Below are positions 20,701 to 29,025 of a stretch of 64,000 bases of DNA, in pieces. Position 1 is the first letter of the stretch; each line of letters starts with the position of its first letter. The notes beneath the pieces were generated by a model that saw only the letters and a program-made list of their open reading frames with translations, was not told where the DNA came from and made no database searches. The translations under genes and the position numbers were made by a program. This DNA comes from Phycisphaeraceae bacterium (GTDB lineage: Bacteria; Planctomycetota; Phycisphaerae; Phycisphaerales; UBA1924), in assembly GCA_021299385.1 (NCBI GenBank), contig JAJTGZ010000002.1:1-64000 (forward strand), in the 5' to 3' direction.

Positions 20701-21292
20701 TGATGACCTCGGGTGGGCTGGCGTCCTTTCGGGCAATGTCCAGGACTACCTGGGCCTCGGCGATCGCGGCCTCGATGGCCGGGCGGGCTTGGCGCTCAGT
20801 GGCGCGGGCGGCGGCCCAGAGGTCGTGGGTGGTGGCGGCCTCGGCGAAGAGGCGCTGGCGTTCGGGGTCGCCGGCAGTGATGCGGTCGAGCTCGGCCTTT
20901 CGCTGAGCCTCGGGCAGTTCGAGGATGGCCGAGAGTTGCTCGTCGCGGACCTGGGTGGTGCCGAGTTTTTCGATCTCGGCCTCGAACTCGCGTTTGAGCG
21001 TCTGGACGCGCCGGTTGGGCAGGGGCATCGAGATTTCGATGCGGTTGGTGCCCTGGGTAACGATGTCGATCTCGAGGAGGCCCGAGGGGTCGAGGCGCTT
21101 TTTGATCAGGTCCTTGACCTTGTCGATGGTGCCGATGGGGTCGGTGGGGCGAACGTCGACTTGATAGACGAGCGTCGAGCCGCCGGCGAGGTCCTTGCCC
21201 CGGCGTAGTTTCTCCTCAGGCGGGAGGATCGCCAGCGTGAGGATGACGATGACGGCCAGGATAAGCCCGATGTGCAGGTAGATGTTCCGCAT
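17756..21292 (-). CDS. secDF: Protein translocase subunit SecDF fusion
   Basis: SecD and SecF in one 1178-residue chain, the proton-driven motor that assists SecYEG export. The SecD part starts with helix 1 ([20 protein letters not shown]) and the [12 protein letters not shown] motif. A long helical insert of about 200 residues with Ala/Glu/Arg-rich coiled coil follows, then the P1 base and five helices ([26 protein letters not shown], a SecD hallmark). The SecF part begins near residue 700 ([19 protein letters not shown]) with [11 protein letters not shown], and ends with [17 protein letters not shown] and a final helix. Fusion is common in several phyla. The charged helical insert in the SecD periplasmic region is unusually long. 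yajC lies 124 bp upstream on the same strand. Confidence 0.93.
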   Translation of the reverse strand: [1178 protein letters not shown]

Positions 21293-21416
21293 TCGCCAGC
21301 CTCGATGAAAGGATCATGCGGGGGGCCGGTCCGTGGCGCCCGCGGGGTTGTGGGTCAGAGCAGGAAAGTGCCTGCGGTCGATTGGGCCGTGGGGGTTGTA
21401 CGTATAGAGGGGGCGA

Positions 21417-21896
21417 TTAGGCCTTGGCGGTATCCGCTTTTTTGAGGACATTGGCAACGGCGGACTTGACGATGCGGACGCGGGTGTTGCTGGCGTCGTC
21501 GGTTTTGATGACCAGTTCCCCCTCGTGGATCTCGGCGATCTGCCCGACGATGCCGCCGGTGGTGACGATCCGGTCGTTGCGGGCGAGTTGGCCGAGCATA
21601 TCGACGCGTTTTTGCTTCTCTTTGCGCCCGCCAAACCATTGCATGGCGATCAGGAGGACCAACCCCCCCATGAGGATGAGCGGGAAGAACATCTGGCTGG
21701 TGGCGCTGCCGCCCGGGGGGGGGGTGGATGGGGCGGGTGCGGGCGAGCCTGGTGCGACGGTCGTGCCTGCGGGGACCAGCGGCCTGGCCTCGCCGGAGGG
21801 GACGCCGATGACTTCCTTAGTTACGTTTGCGGCCGGGGCTGGCGCGGCGGTTGGTGCGGGTGCGGTCGGGTTTGCGGGGGTGGTTGGCTGGGCCAT
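21417..21896 (-). CDS. yajC: Preprotein translocase subunit YajC, extended N-terminus
   Basis: YajC accompanies SecDF in the holotranslocon. The core is a single membrane helix (about 70-88, FFPLILMGGLVLLIAMQWFG), then RKEKQKRVDMLGQLARNDRIVTTGG and the C-terminal small barrel (EIHEGELVIKTDD). At about 159 aa it is longer than usual because a 65-residue Ala/Pro/Thr-rich segment precedes the helix. The start is ATG 21896. An in-frame upstream ATG would add only 10 residues. It lies directly upstream of secDF on the same strand and is probably cotranscribed, although the 124-bp gap could hold a separate promoter. Confidence 0.9.
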   Translation of the reverse strand: MAQPTTPANPTAPAPTAAPAPAANVTKEVIGVPSGEARPLVPAGTTVAPGSPAPAPSTPPPGGSATSQMFFPLILMGGLVLLIAMQWFGGRKEKQKRVDMLGQLARNDRIVTTGGIVGQIAEIHEGELVIKTDDASNTRVRIVKSAVANVLKKADTAKA

Positions 21897-22051
21897 GATG
21901 ATTAGACTTGCCGTGCTTGTGGGCACGCTCCTAGGGGTAAACCAAACAAATACCGATCATTATTCGCAAGGGATCGGGTTGAGATATTAGGCTCATGCGT
22001 GGGGGACGGGGCCGGGGTGGCAGGGCGGCTGGGATCGGGTACGCTTGGGGC

Positions 22052-23272
22052 ATGGGTGTTGCATTCCGACAGGCCGTGCTTGACAATGGGTTGACGATTA
22101 TCGGGGAGTGTGATCCCTGTGCACATACGTCGGCGGTGGGGTTCTTTGTCAAGACGGGCGCCCGCGATGAGGATGGGCAGGTCATGGGTGTGTCGCACTT
22201 TCTTGAGCACATGATGTTCAAGGGGACTGCCAAGAGGAGCGGCGAGCAGGTCAACTGCGAGTTTGACGCGATGGGTGCGCGGGCGAATGCGTATACGTCT
22301 GGTGAGATGACGGCGTTCTATGCCGCGGTGCTGCCCGAGCAGTTGCCCAAGGCGGCCGAGCTACTTGCGGACATGATGCGCCCGGCGCTGCGTGAGGAGG
22401 ACTTTGCGACGGAAAAGGGTGTGATCCTTGAAGAGATCGCGATGTATGCCGACGAGCCGGTGTGGGTGCTTAGCGACGCGGTGGGTGAGCGGTACTTCCC
22501 GCAGCACCCCTTGGGGCACCGTGTGCTGGGTACGACGGGGACGATCGGGGGGTTGGGTGTAGAGCAGATGCGCGGGTACTTTGCGCAGCGGTACTCTGCG
22601 GACAACACAGCCGTGGCGCTGGCGGGGCGTGTGGACTTTGACGCGGCGGTGGCGCAACTGGCCGAGTTGTGCGGGGGGTGGAAGCGCACGGGGGCGGGGC
22701 GGGCGCACGGGCAGGTTCGGACGGGTGCGGAGCAGTTTGAACTGACCGATGAGAAGGTCGCGCGGGCGTATCGGATGCTCTCGGCCCCTGCGCCGGCGAG
22801 CGATGACCCTGCGCGATACGCGGCGTTTGTTGCTGCGCAGATATTGGGTGAGCATGACAACAGCCGGCTGCACTGGTCGCTGGTCGAGCCTGGCTTAGCC
22901 GAGGAGGCCGATGCGAGTTATGAGCCGATGGATGGGCTTGGCGTTTATCGAGTTTTCGTGGCGACGGAGCCGGACAAACTTGAAGAGGCCTGGGCCTTGG
23001 TGCACAGGGAGATCGCGTCGCTGGCGCAGAGCATCCAGGCCAGGGACGTAGAGATGGTGCGGTCGAAGGTTGCCACGGGGATCACGGTTGCCGGCGAACG
23101 GCCCGAGGGGCGTATGCACCGGCTGGGGAGGTTGTGGATGTACCTGGGGGAGTATTCATCGCTGGAAGATGAACTGGCGCGTGTGAACGCCGTGTCTGTC
23201 GGGGATGTGCGGGCGCTCTTGGAGCGGTTCCCCTTTGCCCCGGCGACGGTTGGGACGCTGCGCCCGGCGTGA
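22052..23272 (+). CDS. M16-family zinc peptidase (pitrilysin type)
   Basis: The 406-residue protein has the inverted zinc motif H49-F-L-E52-H53 in SHFLEHMMFKGT and the distal glutamate in KGVILEEIAMY. The second, inactive-like M16 domain follows (about 215-400). This is the single-chain processing-protease type found in many bacteria (PqqL/YmxG-like), distinct from the 100-kDa pitrilysins. ATG 22052 gives MGVAFRQAVLDNGLTII, the standard family start. An upstream reading would add an unlikely Gly/Arg-rich tail. No signal peptide is seen, so it acts in the cytoplasm. It is divergent from yajC. Confidence 0.9.
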   Translation: MGVAFRQAVLDNGLTIIGECDPCAHTSAVGFFVKTGARDEDGQVMGVSHFLEHMMFKGTAKRSGEQVNCEFDAMGARANAYTSGEMTAFYAAVLPEQLPKAAELLADMMRPALREEDFATEKGVILEEIAMYADEPVWVLSDAVGERYFPQHPLGHRVLGTTGTIGGLGVEQMRGYFAQRYSADNTAVALAGRVDFDAAVAQLAELCGGWKRTGAGRAHGQVRTGAEQFELTDEKVARAYRMLSAPAPASDDPARYAAFVAAQILGEHDNSRLHWSLVEPGLAEEADASYEPMDGLGVYRVFVATEPDKLEEAWALVHREIASLAQSIQARDVEMVRSKVATGITVAGERPEGRMHRLGRLWMYLGEYSSLEDELARVNAVSVGDVRALLERFPFAPATVGTLRPA

Positions 23273-23305
23273 GGCGGGTGGCCCGGTGGGGGCTTATGCT
23301 CGGTG

Positions 23306-24841
23306 ATGCCCTCACCGAGGCCGACGCTGGCGAAGATTTTGGCGACCATCGGCCCGGCGTCTGAGAAGCCCGAGGTGATCGGCAGGCTGATCGACGCGGG
23401 GGTGGCGTGCTTTCGGCTGAACTTCTCGCACGGGACGCTGGAGGAGCATGCGGTGCGGCTGGCACGCATCCGTGCCGTGGCGGCGGAGAAGGGGGTGCCG
23501 ATCGGGGTGCTGGGGGACCTGCCTGGGCCGAAGATACGGATCGGGAGGGTGCCCGAGGGTGGGATCGGGGTGCAGGCGGGTGAGGACATCGTGCTGGACC
23601 CGAGGCTTGCTTTGGCGGTGGCGTCGCCTGGGGTGGGGGTGCCGAGCCGGTTTGGGTGTACGCACGCGGGGATCAGGGGTGATGTGCGTGTGGGGCACCG
23701 GGTACTGATTAATGATGGGGCGATCCGCGGGTTGGCCGTCGAGGGTGAGGGGGGTGATGGGGGTGGGGTGCTGCGTGTGCGTGTTACGACGGGGGGGCTT
23801 ATCAGCAGTGGCAAGGGGATCAACCTGCCTGAGTCGGAGGTCTCGCTGCCGGCGATCGGGGCGCGGGACCTCGAATGTGTGCAGTGGGCGGTTCGCAATG
23901 GGGTGGACTATCTGGCGCTCAGCTTTGTGCGGACCGCGCGGGAGGTGCTGGAGCTGAAGGAGCAGTTGGCGGGGATGTGCAGTGTTGATGGCGTTGGTGG
24001 TGGCGTGGCGGCTGCGATCCCGGTTATCAGCAAGATCGAGAAGCCGCAGGCGCTGGCGAACATAGAGGAGATCACCGCAGCGAGCGATGGGGTGATGGTG
24101 GCTCGCGGGGATTTGGGCGTAGAGATGGACCTGGCGATGGTGCCGGTGGTGCAGCGGACGATCATCAAGACGGCCGACGCTTTTGGGAAGGTGTGCATCG
24201 TTGCGACGCAGATGCTCGAGAGCATGATCGTCAGCCCGGTGCCGACGCGGGCGGAGGCGAGCGACGTGGCGACGGCGGTGGTCCAGGGGGCCGACGCGGT
24301 GATGCTTAGCGCTGAGACGGCCACGGGGGCGTGGCCTGTGCTGGCCGTCGAGACGATGCGGCGGGTGATCCAGGCGGCCGAGGGGAGCATCGCCGGGGAT
24401 CGCAACGAGGCGCCGACGCCGCCGGCGAAGGTGATCCAGACGGGGTACCGCACCGCGGCGCTGGCGCACGGGGCGTGGTACGTGGCGCACGATATCGGCG
24501 CGGTGCTGATCGTCTGCTGGAGCCAGCGCGGCGGGGTGGCGCGGTACCTGTCGCAGACGGGGCTGGCGATACCGATCATCGCGTATTCGTCCAGTGAGCG
24601 GGAGACTCGGCGGATGGCGCTGCTCAAGGGGGTAACGGCCCTGTGCGTGGCCGCGCCTGCGGGGTCGTCGCTGGCGGAGTGGAACCGACGCGTCGATGCG
24701 GACCTGCTTGGGCGTGGGTGGGCCAAGCCGGGGGAGGGTGTGGTGCTGCTGGCCGGGAGGCCGTTGGGGGTGCAGGGTGCGGCCAACACGCTGGCGGTGC
24801 ATTATGTGGGTGATGAGTCCAGTGGGTTTTATAAGCATTGA
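23306..24841 (+). CDS. pyk: Pyruvate kinase
   Basis: Converts phosphoenolpyruvate and ADP to pyruvate and ATP. 511 aa. The N-terminus TLAKILATIGPASEKPEVIG and CFRLNFSHGTLEEH are the family opening. The B domain occupies about 80-170. The active-site motif is PVISKIEKPQALANIEEI, followed by MVARGDLGVE and MLESMIVSPVPTRAEASDVATAV. The C-terminal regulatory domain ends at about residue 500. ATG 23306 is used; the GTG just before it would add one residue. It lies 33 bp after the M16 peptidase gene and may be cotranscribed with it. Confidence 0.93.
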   Translation: MPSPRPTLAKILATIGPASEKPEVIGRLIDAGVACFRLNFSHGTLEEHAVRLARIRAVAAEKGVPIGVLGDLPGPKIRIGRVPEGGIGVQAGEDIVLDPRLALAVASPGVGVPSRFGCTHAGIRGDVRVGHRVLINDGAIRGLAVEGEGGDGGGVLRVRVTTGGLISSGKGINLPESEVSLPAIGARDLECVQWAVRNGVDYLALSFVRTAREVLELKEQLAGMCSVDGVGGGVAAAIPVISKIEKPQALANIEEITAASDGVMVARGDLGVEMDLAMVPVVQRTIIKTADAFGKVCIVATQMLESMIVSPVPTRAEASDVATAVVQGADAVMLSAETATGAWPVLAVETMRRVIQAAEGSIAGDRNEAPTPPAKVIQTGYRTAALAHGAWYVAHDIGAVLIVCWSQRGGVARYLSQTGLAIPIIAYSSSERETRRMALLKGVTALCVAAPAGSSLAEWNRRVDADLLGRGWAKPGEGVVLLAGRPLGVQGAANTLAVHYVGDESSGFYKH

Positions 24842-24955
24842 GGAGTTGGCGGGCTGGAAGCCCGCCCCACCTGAGGCCGGAGTTGGCGGCGGACTGGAAG
24901 CCCGCCCCACTTGAGGCCGGAGTTGGCGGCGGGCTGGAAGCCCGCCCCACCTGGG
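24842..24955 (+). repeat. Three tandem copies of a ~38-bp palindromic unit
   Basis: GGAGTTGGCGGCGGGCTGGA followed by AGCCCGCCCCACCTGAGGCC is repeated three times with small differences. Copy 1 lacks GGC, copy 2 has GGACTGG and ACTTGA, and copy 3 ends ACCTGGGCC. Each contains the hairpin GCGGGCTGGAAGCCCGC. It directly follows the pyruvate kinase stop. It is a REP-like extragenic element and may also stabilise or end the transcript. Confidence 0.8.
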
Positions 24956-24971
24956 CCGGCAATGATCGTGT

Positions 24972-25751
24972 GTGATCGACACGCACTGCCACCTGACGTT
25001 CCCTGACTTTGCGGGCGTGGTCCCGCAGACACTGGCCGAGGCGCGGCGGGTGGGTGTGGACGGGGTCATCACGATCTCGACGACGACGCAGGATGCGGTC
25101 GAGTGCCTGCGTCTGGCCAAGGCGCACGAGGGTGTGTATTGCTCGGCGGGGGTACACCCGGGGTACGCGGACAGGGGGCCGCACAACTGGGCCGAGCTCG
25201 GGGCGTGCATCGCGCACGCCAAGTGCGTGGCGTGGGGTGAGCTTGGGCTGGACAACCATTACCCAACGCCCGACAAGGGGACGCAACTGGCGGTGCTGCA
25301 CGAGCAGCTGGAGTTTATCGCGGCGGCGCGGGGGAGGGGGGTTGATAAGCCGATCATCCTGCACTGCCGGGAGGCGTTTGATGAGCTGGTGCCGATCTTG
25401 CGGGGCTCGGGGCTATCGACGGAGAAGATGGTCTTCCACTGCTTTACGGGAACGCCGGGGGATATGCGGCTGCTGCTGGATATCGGCGCGATGGTGAGTT
25501 TTACGGGTGTCGTTACGTACAAGAACGCCAAGGGTGTGCGTGAGGCGCTGGCGCTGGCGCCGCTGGAGCGGATCATGATCGAGACGGACGCGCCGTTCCT
25601 GCCGCCTGAGCCTGTGCGTGGGCAGCGCCCTTGCACGCCGGCGATGAGCCGGATCACTGCGGAGTTTGTCGCGCGTGAAAAGGGCGTGCCCTGGGATGTG
25701 TTCCACGCGCAGATCAACGCCAACTGCTCGCGGTTCTTTGGGATCACTTGA
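24972..25751 (+). CDS. TatD-family metal-dependent hydrolase
   Basis: The 259-residue TIM-barrel hydrolase has metal ligands in the opening MIDTHCHLTFPDF (H5, H7), a mid-chain EIGLDNHY-like motif (here GELGLDNHY), HCREAFDEL, FHCFTG and the terminal IETDAPFLPPEP. These are the TatD/YcfH signatures, enzymes with 3'-5' DNase activity in studied members. The start is GTG at 24972, giving the exact family start. It lies just after the palindromic repeat. The next gene, lgt, begins 53 bp downstream, so they may share a transcript. Confidence 0.9.
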   Translation: MIDTHCHLTFPDFAGVVPQTLAEARRVGVDGVITISTTTQDAVECLRLAKAHEGVYCSAGVHPGYADRGPHNWAELGACIAHAKCVAWGELGLDNHYPTPDKGTQLAVLHEQLEFIAAARGRGVDKPIILHCREAFDELVPILRGSGLSTEKMVFHCFTGTPGDMRLLLDIGAMVSFTGVVTYKNAKGVREALALAPLERIMIETDAPFLPPEPVRGQRPCTPAMSRITAEFVAREKGVPWDVFHAQINANCSRFFGIT

Positions 25752-25804
25752 GGGCGTTGCGCAGGCGCACCTGCTGGGGGCGTTGCGCGTAAGGTTGCTT
25801 GTCC

Positions 25805-26848
25805 ATGATCCTTGCGGCTTACTTCAACGCGCTGGACCCGATTGCCGTGCAACTTGGCCCGCTGGCGATCCGCTGGTATGGCCTGGCGTATGTGCTCGGG
25901 TTCACAGGGGGCTATTTCCTGCTCGTTCGGCTGGCTAAGCGGGGGCTGATCGACCTGCCCCCCCACCGCGTGGCCGACGCGCTGCTGCTGCTGGTGCTCG
26001 GGGTGTTGCTGGGCGGCCGGCTGGGGTATGCGCTGGTCTATGACCGGGGCCTGCTCACCGGCGTGAGCTCTTCGTTCCCCTTCTGGAGCCTGCTGGCGAT
26101 ACATAAAGGTGGTATGGCCAGCCACGGGGGGATCGCGGGCGTTGGTGTGGCGTGCTGGTTTATCTCGCGCGGGTTTCGGCGCAGCGACAACCCAGCGCTG
26201 CGCGAAGGGCAGACCAGCTTCTTGCACGTAACTGATATCGTCTCGCTGTGCGGACCGATCGGGATCTTCTTTGGGCGGCTGGCCAACTTCATCAACGGGG
26301 AGCTGCTCGGGCAAATCGTGGCCGGGCCGGGCAAGCCCGCGCCGTGGTGGAGCGTGCGCTACCCGCAGGAACTGGGGACAGCACAAGCCCCGGCACTTGA
26401 CCCGCAGCAGCAGGGCGCGCTAACGGCGCTGGTCGACAAGGTCGCCTCCCCGATGGACGGCTACAACGCGGGCCTGGCCCGGCTGGTCGCCTCGGCGGGG
26501 CGGTACAGGGCGGAACTCGAGCCGCTCGTCTCGGCCCGGCACGCCAGCCAGTTGTATCAGGCCGTGGGGGAAGGGTTGCTGGTGGGTGTGGTGGTCTGGT
26601 TGATCGCGGCCAAGAGGAGGTCGCCCGGGGTGGTCACGGCGTGGTGGCTGATCACCTACGCCGTGGCACGGGTTGTTACGGAGATCTGGAGGTTGCCCGA
26701 CGCGCAGTTTGCCCAGGGCCGGCCGATGGGGTTGTCGCGCGGGCAGTGGCTGAGTGTGGCAATGGCGTTCGTGGGCGCGGGGATACTGCTTTGGGTGCGC
26801 CGGCACGCGGGGGTGAAGAGGCTGGGGTGGGCGGAGCGGCGGGCATAG
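25805..26848 (+). CDS. lgt: Prolipoprotein diacylglyceryl transferase
   Basis: Transfers diacylglycerol to the lipobox cysteine of prolipoproteins in the inner membrane. 347 aa with about seven helices. Motifs: IRWYGLAYVLGF in helix 1, then HKGGMASHGGIAGV, and the Lgt signature GRLANFINGELLGQ with the essential Arg/Asn/Glu. A segment of about 45 residues between the signature and the last helices (DPQQQGALTALVDKVASPMDG) is longer than usual. AAGG lies 10 nt before ATG 25805. An upstream TTG at 25799 would add two residues. The C-terminus carries two further helices. Confidence 0.92.
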   Translation: MILAAYFNALDPIAVQLGPLAIRWYGLAYVLGFTGGYFLLVRLAKRGLIDLPPHRVADALLLLVLGVLLGGRLGYALVYDRGLLTGVSSSFPFWSLLAIHKGGMASHGGIAGVGVACWFISRGFRRSDNPALREGQTSFLHVTDIVSLCGPIGIFFGRLANFINGELLGQIVAGPGKPAPWWSVRYPQELGTAQAPALDPQQQGALTALVDKVASPMDGYNAGLARLVASAGRYRAELEPLVSARHASQLYQAVGEGLLVGVVVWLIAAKRRSPGVVTAWWLITYAVARVVTEIWRLPDAQFAQGRPMGLSRGQWLSVAMAFVGAGILLWVRRHAGVKRLGWAERRA

Positions 26849-26908
26849 GGTGCCTGTGGGAGCACGCTCGGGGTGGCGCGGCCTTGGGCACTTTGGGTAT
26901 GATCGACT

Positions 26909-28189
26909 ATGCCCACCATCGGCAAGCCTGCGGCTTCATCCTTTGAGCTGCTCGCGCAGCGCAGTGAGCAGGTGCGTGTGCGGCTGGTCATCGGCGTGCT
27001 GGTGGCGTTGGCCGTGCTGGCGGTTTTGCGCCGGCTTGCCGGGGGCGTGGTGATGAACTCGCCGGTCTTCTGGTGGACGCTCGGCCTGCTCGGGCTTGGC
27101 GTGGCGTACGAGGCGTGGATGTTGCTGGCGGCGAGGCGGGCCATTGCCGCCGATCGGGTGATCGCGGAGTGGCGTTGGCGCTTGAACGCGGCGATAGAGG
27201 TCCTGATCGCGGTGGGGCTGCTGGTGATTTTGCACCTGCTCTCGCCGAGGGGTGAGGTGGCGGCACTCTCAGCGCCGGCCCTGTTGGTGCTGCCGATGCT
27301 GGTGCTGTTATCGGTGCTCCGGCTGCGGCCGGCGTTCACGCTGTGGACGGGGCTTGCCGGTGCAGGGGCGCACGCGGTGCTGGCGGTGCGGGCGTTTGCC
27401 GTCAGCGGTGCTGAGGAGTCGGCGTTGCCGGTGTACCTCTCTTATTCGGTGGTGCTGGCGATGACGGGTGTGGCCGGCGCGGTGGTGGCTAGGCGTGTGC
27501 GGGGGTATGTCGAAGCGGCGGTGCGCGAGGAGGCCGAGCGTAAGCGTGTGCAGGTGCTGGCACGCAACACGCTGATCTTTGGGCTTGCCAAGCTTGCGGA
27601 GTTTCGGGATACCGATACAGGCTCGCACCTCGAGCGCATCAGCGTCTATTGCGGGCTGCTGGCTCGGCAGATGGCCCCCAGCCGGGCGTTCATTGATGAC
27701 GACTGGGTGCAGACACTGAGCGTGGCCAGTTCGATGCACGATATTGGTAAGGTGGGTATACCGGACGCCGTGCTTTGCAAGCCGGGCCGTCTGACGGACG
27801 ACGAACGGCACGTGATCCAGCGGCACCCGGGGCTGGGGCACAGCGTGCTAGCCGAGGTGCTCGCCCGCAACGGCGGGGACGTGCTGCTGCAGATGAGCGA
27901 CCAGATCGCCGCGTGCCACCACGAGCGGTGGGACGGGGCGGGATACCCATCGGGGCTGGCGGGTGAGGCGATCCCGCTGCCGGCGCGGATCGTGGCGGTG
28001 GCGGATGTCTACGACGCGCTGACAAGCCCGCGCGTCTACAAGCCGGCGATGTCGCATGCGGAGGCGTCGAGGATCATCGGGCAGGGGAGCGGGACGCAGT
28101 TTGACCCCGCCGTGGTCGCGGCGTTCAACGCGGCGGCGGGGGAGTTCGATGCGGCGCGGGGGAGGATGGCGGGGGGCGGCCATAGATAG
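26909..28189 (+). CDS. Membrane HD-GYP domain protein (c-di-GMP phosphodiesterase type)
   Basis: The 426 aa comprise six or so N-terminal membrane helices (about 25-190), a short helical linker (REEAERKRVQVLARNTLIF), then an HD-GYP domain. The metal-binding HD is in SMHDIGKVGIPDAVL (H277, D278), and the signature CHHERWDGAGYPSGL (from about residue 337) is complete, including GYP. This family hydrolyses cyclic di-GMP. It lacks an obvious PAS or response-regulator input, so the membrane part is the likely sensor. Its stop overlaps the next gene's GTG by 1 bp. A role in motility or surface attachment is inferred. Confidence 0.9.
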   Translation: MPTIGKPAASSFELLAQRSEQVRVRLVIGVLVALAVLAVLRRLAGGVVMNSPVFWWTLGLLGLGVAYEAWMLLAARRAIAADRVIAEWRWRLNAAIEVLIAVGLLVILHLLSPRGEVAALSAPALLVLPMLVLLSVLRLRPAFTLWTGLAGAGAHAVLAVRAFAVSGAEESALPVYLSYSVVLAMTGVAGAVVARRVRGYVEAAVREEAERKRVQVLARNTLIFGLAKLAEFRDTDTGSHLERISVYCGLLARQMAPSRAFIDDDWVQTLSVASSMHDIGKVGIPDAVLCKPGRLTDDERHVIQRHPGLGHSVLAEVLARNGGDVLLQMSDQIAACHHERWDGAGYPSGLAGEAIPLPARIVAVADVYDALTSPRVYKPAMSHAEASRIIGQGSGTQFDPAVVAAFNAAAGEFDAARGRMAGGGHR

Positions 28190-28941
28190 TGGTGTATGGA
28201 TGCCTACACTCAAGCTTGTCGCTTTTTCGCCGTCATCCCGGCCTGCTGACGGGTATTTCCGTGCTGCTTTTGGTGGTGTATCTGGTCGCATCCCTAGGCG
28301 TGATTCCGTCGCCGAGGGTCGTTATGGGTTGGTTCGGGCAGATGGTGGGCGAACTCTATCCATGCGAATCCTGCGGCTGCGGGTGCGCGTCGGCCACCGA
28401 ATGCTGGACGCACTGCTGCTGCCACACCGAGCAGCAGCGGCTGGTGTGGGCGATCGAGAACGGGGTGATGCCGCCGCCGGTGGTCGAGTTCAGCGATGAG
28501 CAGTGGATCGCGGCGGCGAACGCCGTGAAGCCGGGAAGTGCTCACTGCGTGATGTGCGTGGAGCGGATCAAGGGCGAGTTGCGGGAGGGCATCGCGACGA
28601 AGCCGATCCACGACCCGTCATGCCTGTGCGATGGCTCATGCGCCGGGGCGTGCGGCAAGTCGTGCTGCGGCACGGCGGTCGCGTCAAATACCGGCAAGGG
28701 CGCCTCGTGTTGCGCTAAGGTCGCTGACGAGGAAGAATCGTCGTGGCCGGGGCCGTCCTTCTCGGCCCTATCCTGCAAGGGTCTGAAGCAGTTGCTCGCG
28801 ATGACGCTGCCGCCCGCGCCGCCGATGCGCGTTGTCGACATCATCCTGCCCGAGCCGGTGCCGTTCGTGCCAGAGTGGCCCAAAGACGCCGAGTACAGCT
28901 CCCGAAGCCTTGATGTGCCCGAGCCGCCGCCGCGAGCGTGA
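28189..28941 (+). CDS. Cysteine-rich single-pass membrane protein
   Basis: The 250-residue protein has an N-terminal membrane helix (about 15-40, HPGLLTGISVLLLVVYLVAS) and an extracytoplasmic part with about 20 cysteines in clusters. The clusters are PCESCGCGCAS...ECWTHCCCHT (near residues 59-80), HCVMC (near 122-126), DPSCLCDGSCAGACGKSCC (near 145-163) and SCC (near 175). The tail is Pro-rich. The pattern suggests metal or Fe-S binding, or a disulfide-rich coat, but no family is recognised. GTG 28189 touches the HD-GYP stop. An alternative start further in would lose the helix. It opens an accessory cluster with pseudopilin-like and PEP-CTERM-like genes. Confidence 0.65.
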   Translation: MVYGCLHSSLSLFRRHPGLLTGISVLLLVVYLVASLGVIPSPRVVMGWFGQMVGELYPCESCGCGCASATECWTHCCCHTEQQRLVWAIENGVMPPPVVEFSDEQWIAAANAVKPGSAHCVMCVERIKGELREGIATKPIHDPSCLCDGSCAGACGKSCCGTAVASNTGKGASCCAKVADEEESSWPGPSFSALSCKGLKQLLAMTLPPAPPMRVVDIILPEPVPFVPEWPKDAEYSSRSLDVPEPPPRA

Positions 28942-29025
28942 TGCGCCTCGATCCGGCGTTGTTCAGCGTCCTTGATGTTGTGGCACGCGATGTGGGACTT
29001 CCCCGCTTCGCGCCGGAGTCATTCC

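Noticed and set aside
24842-24955. CRISPR array
   Set aside because: The palindromic units abut with no variable spacers.
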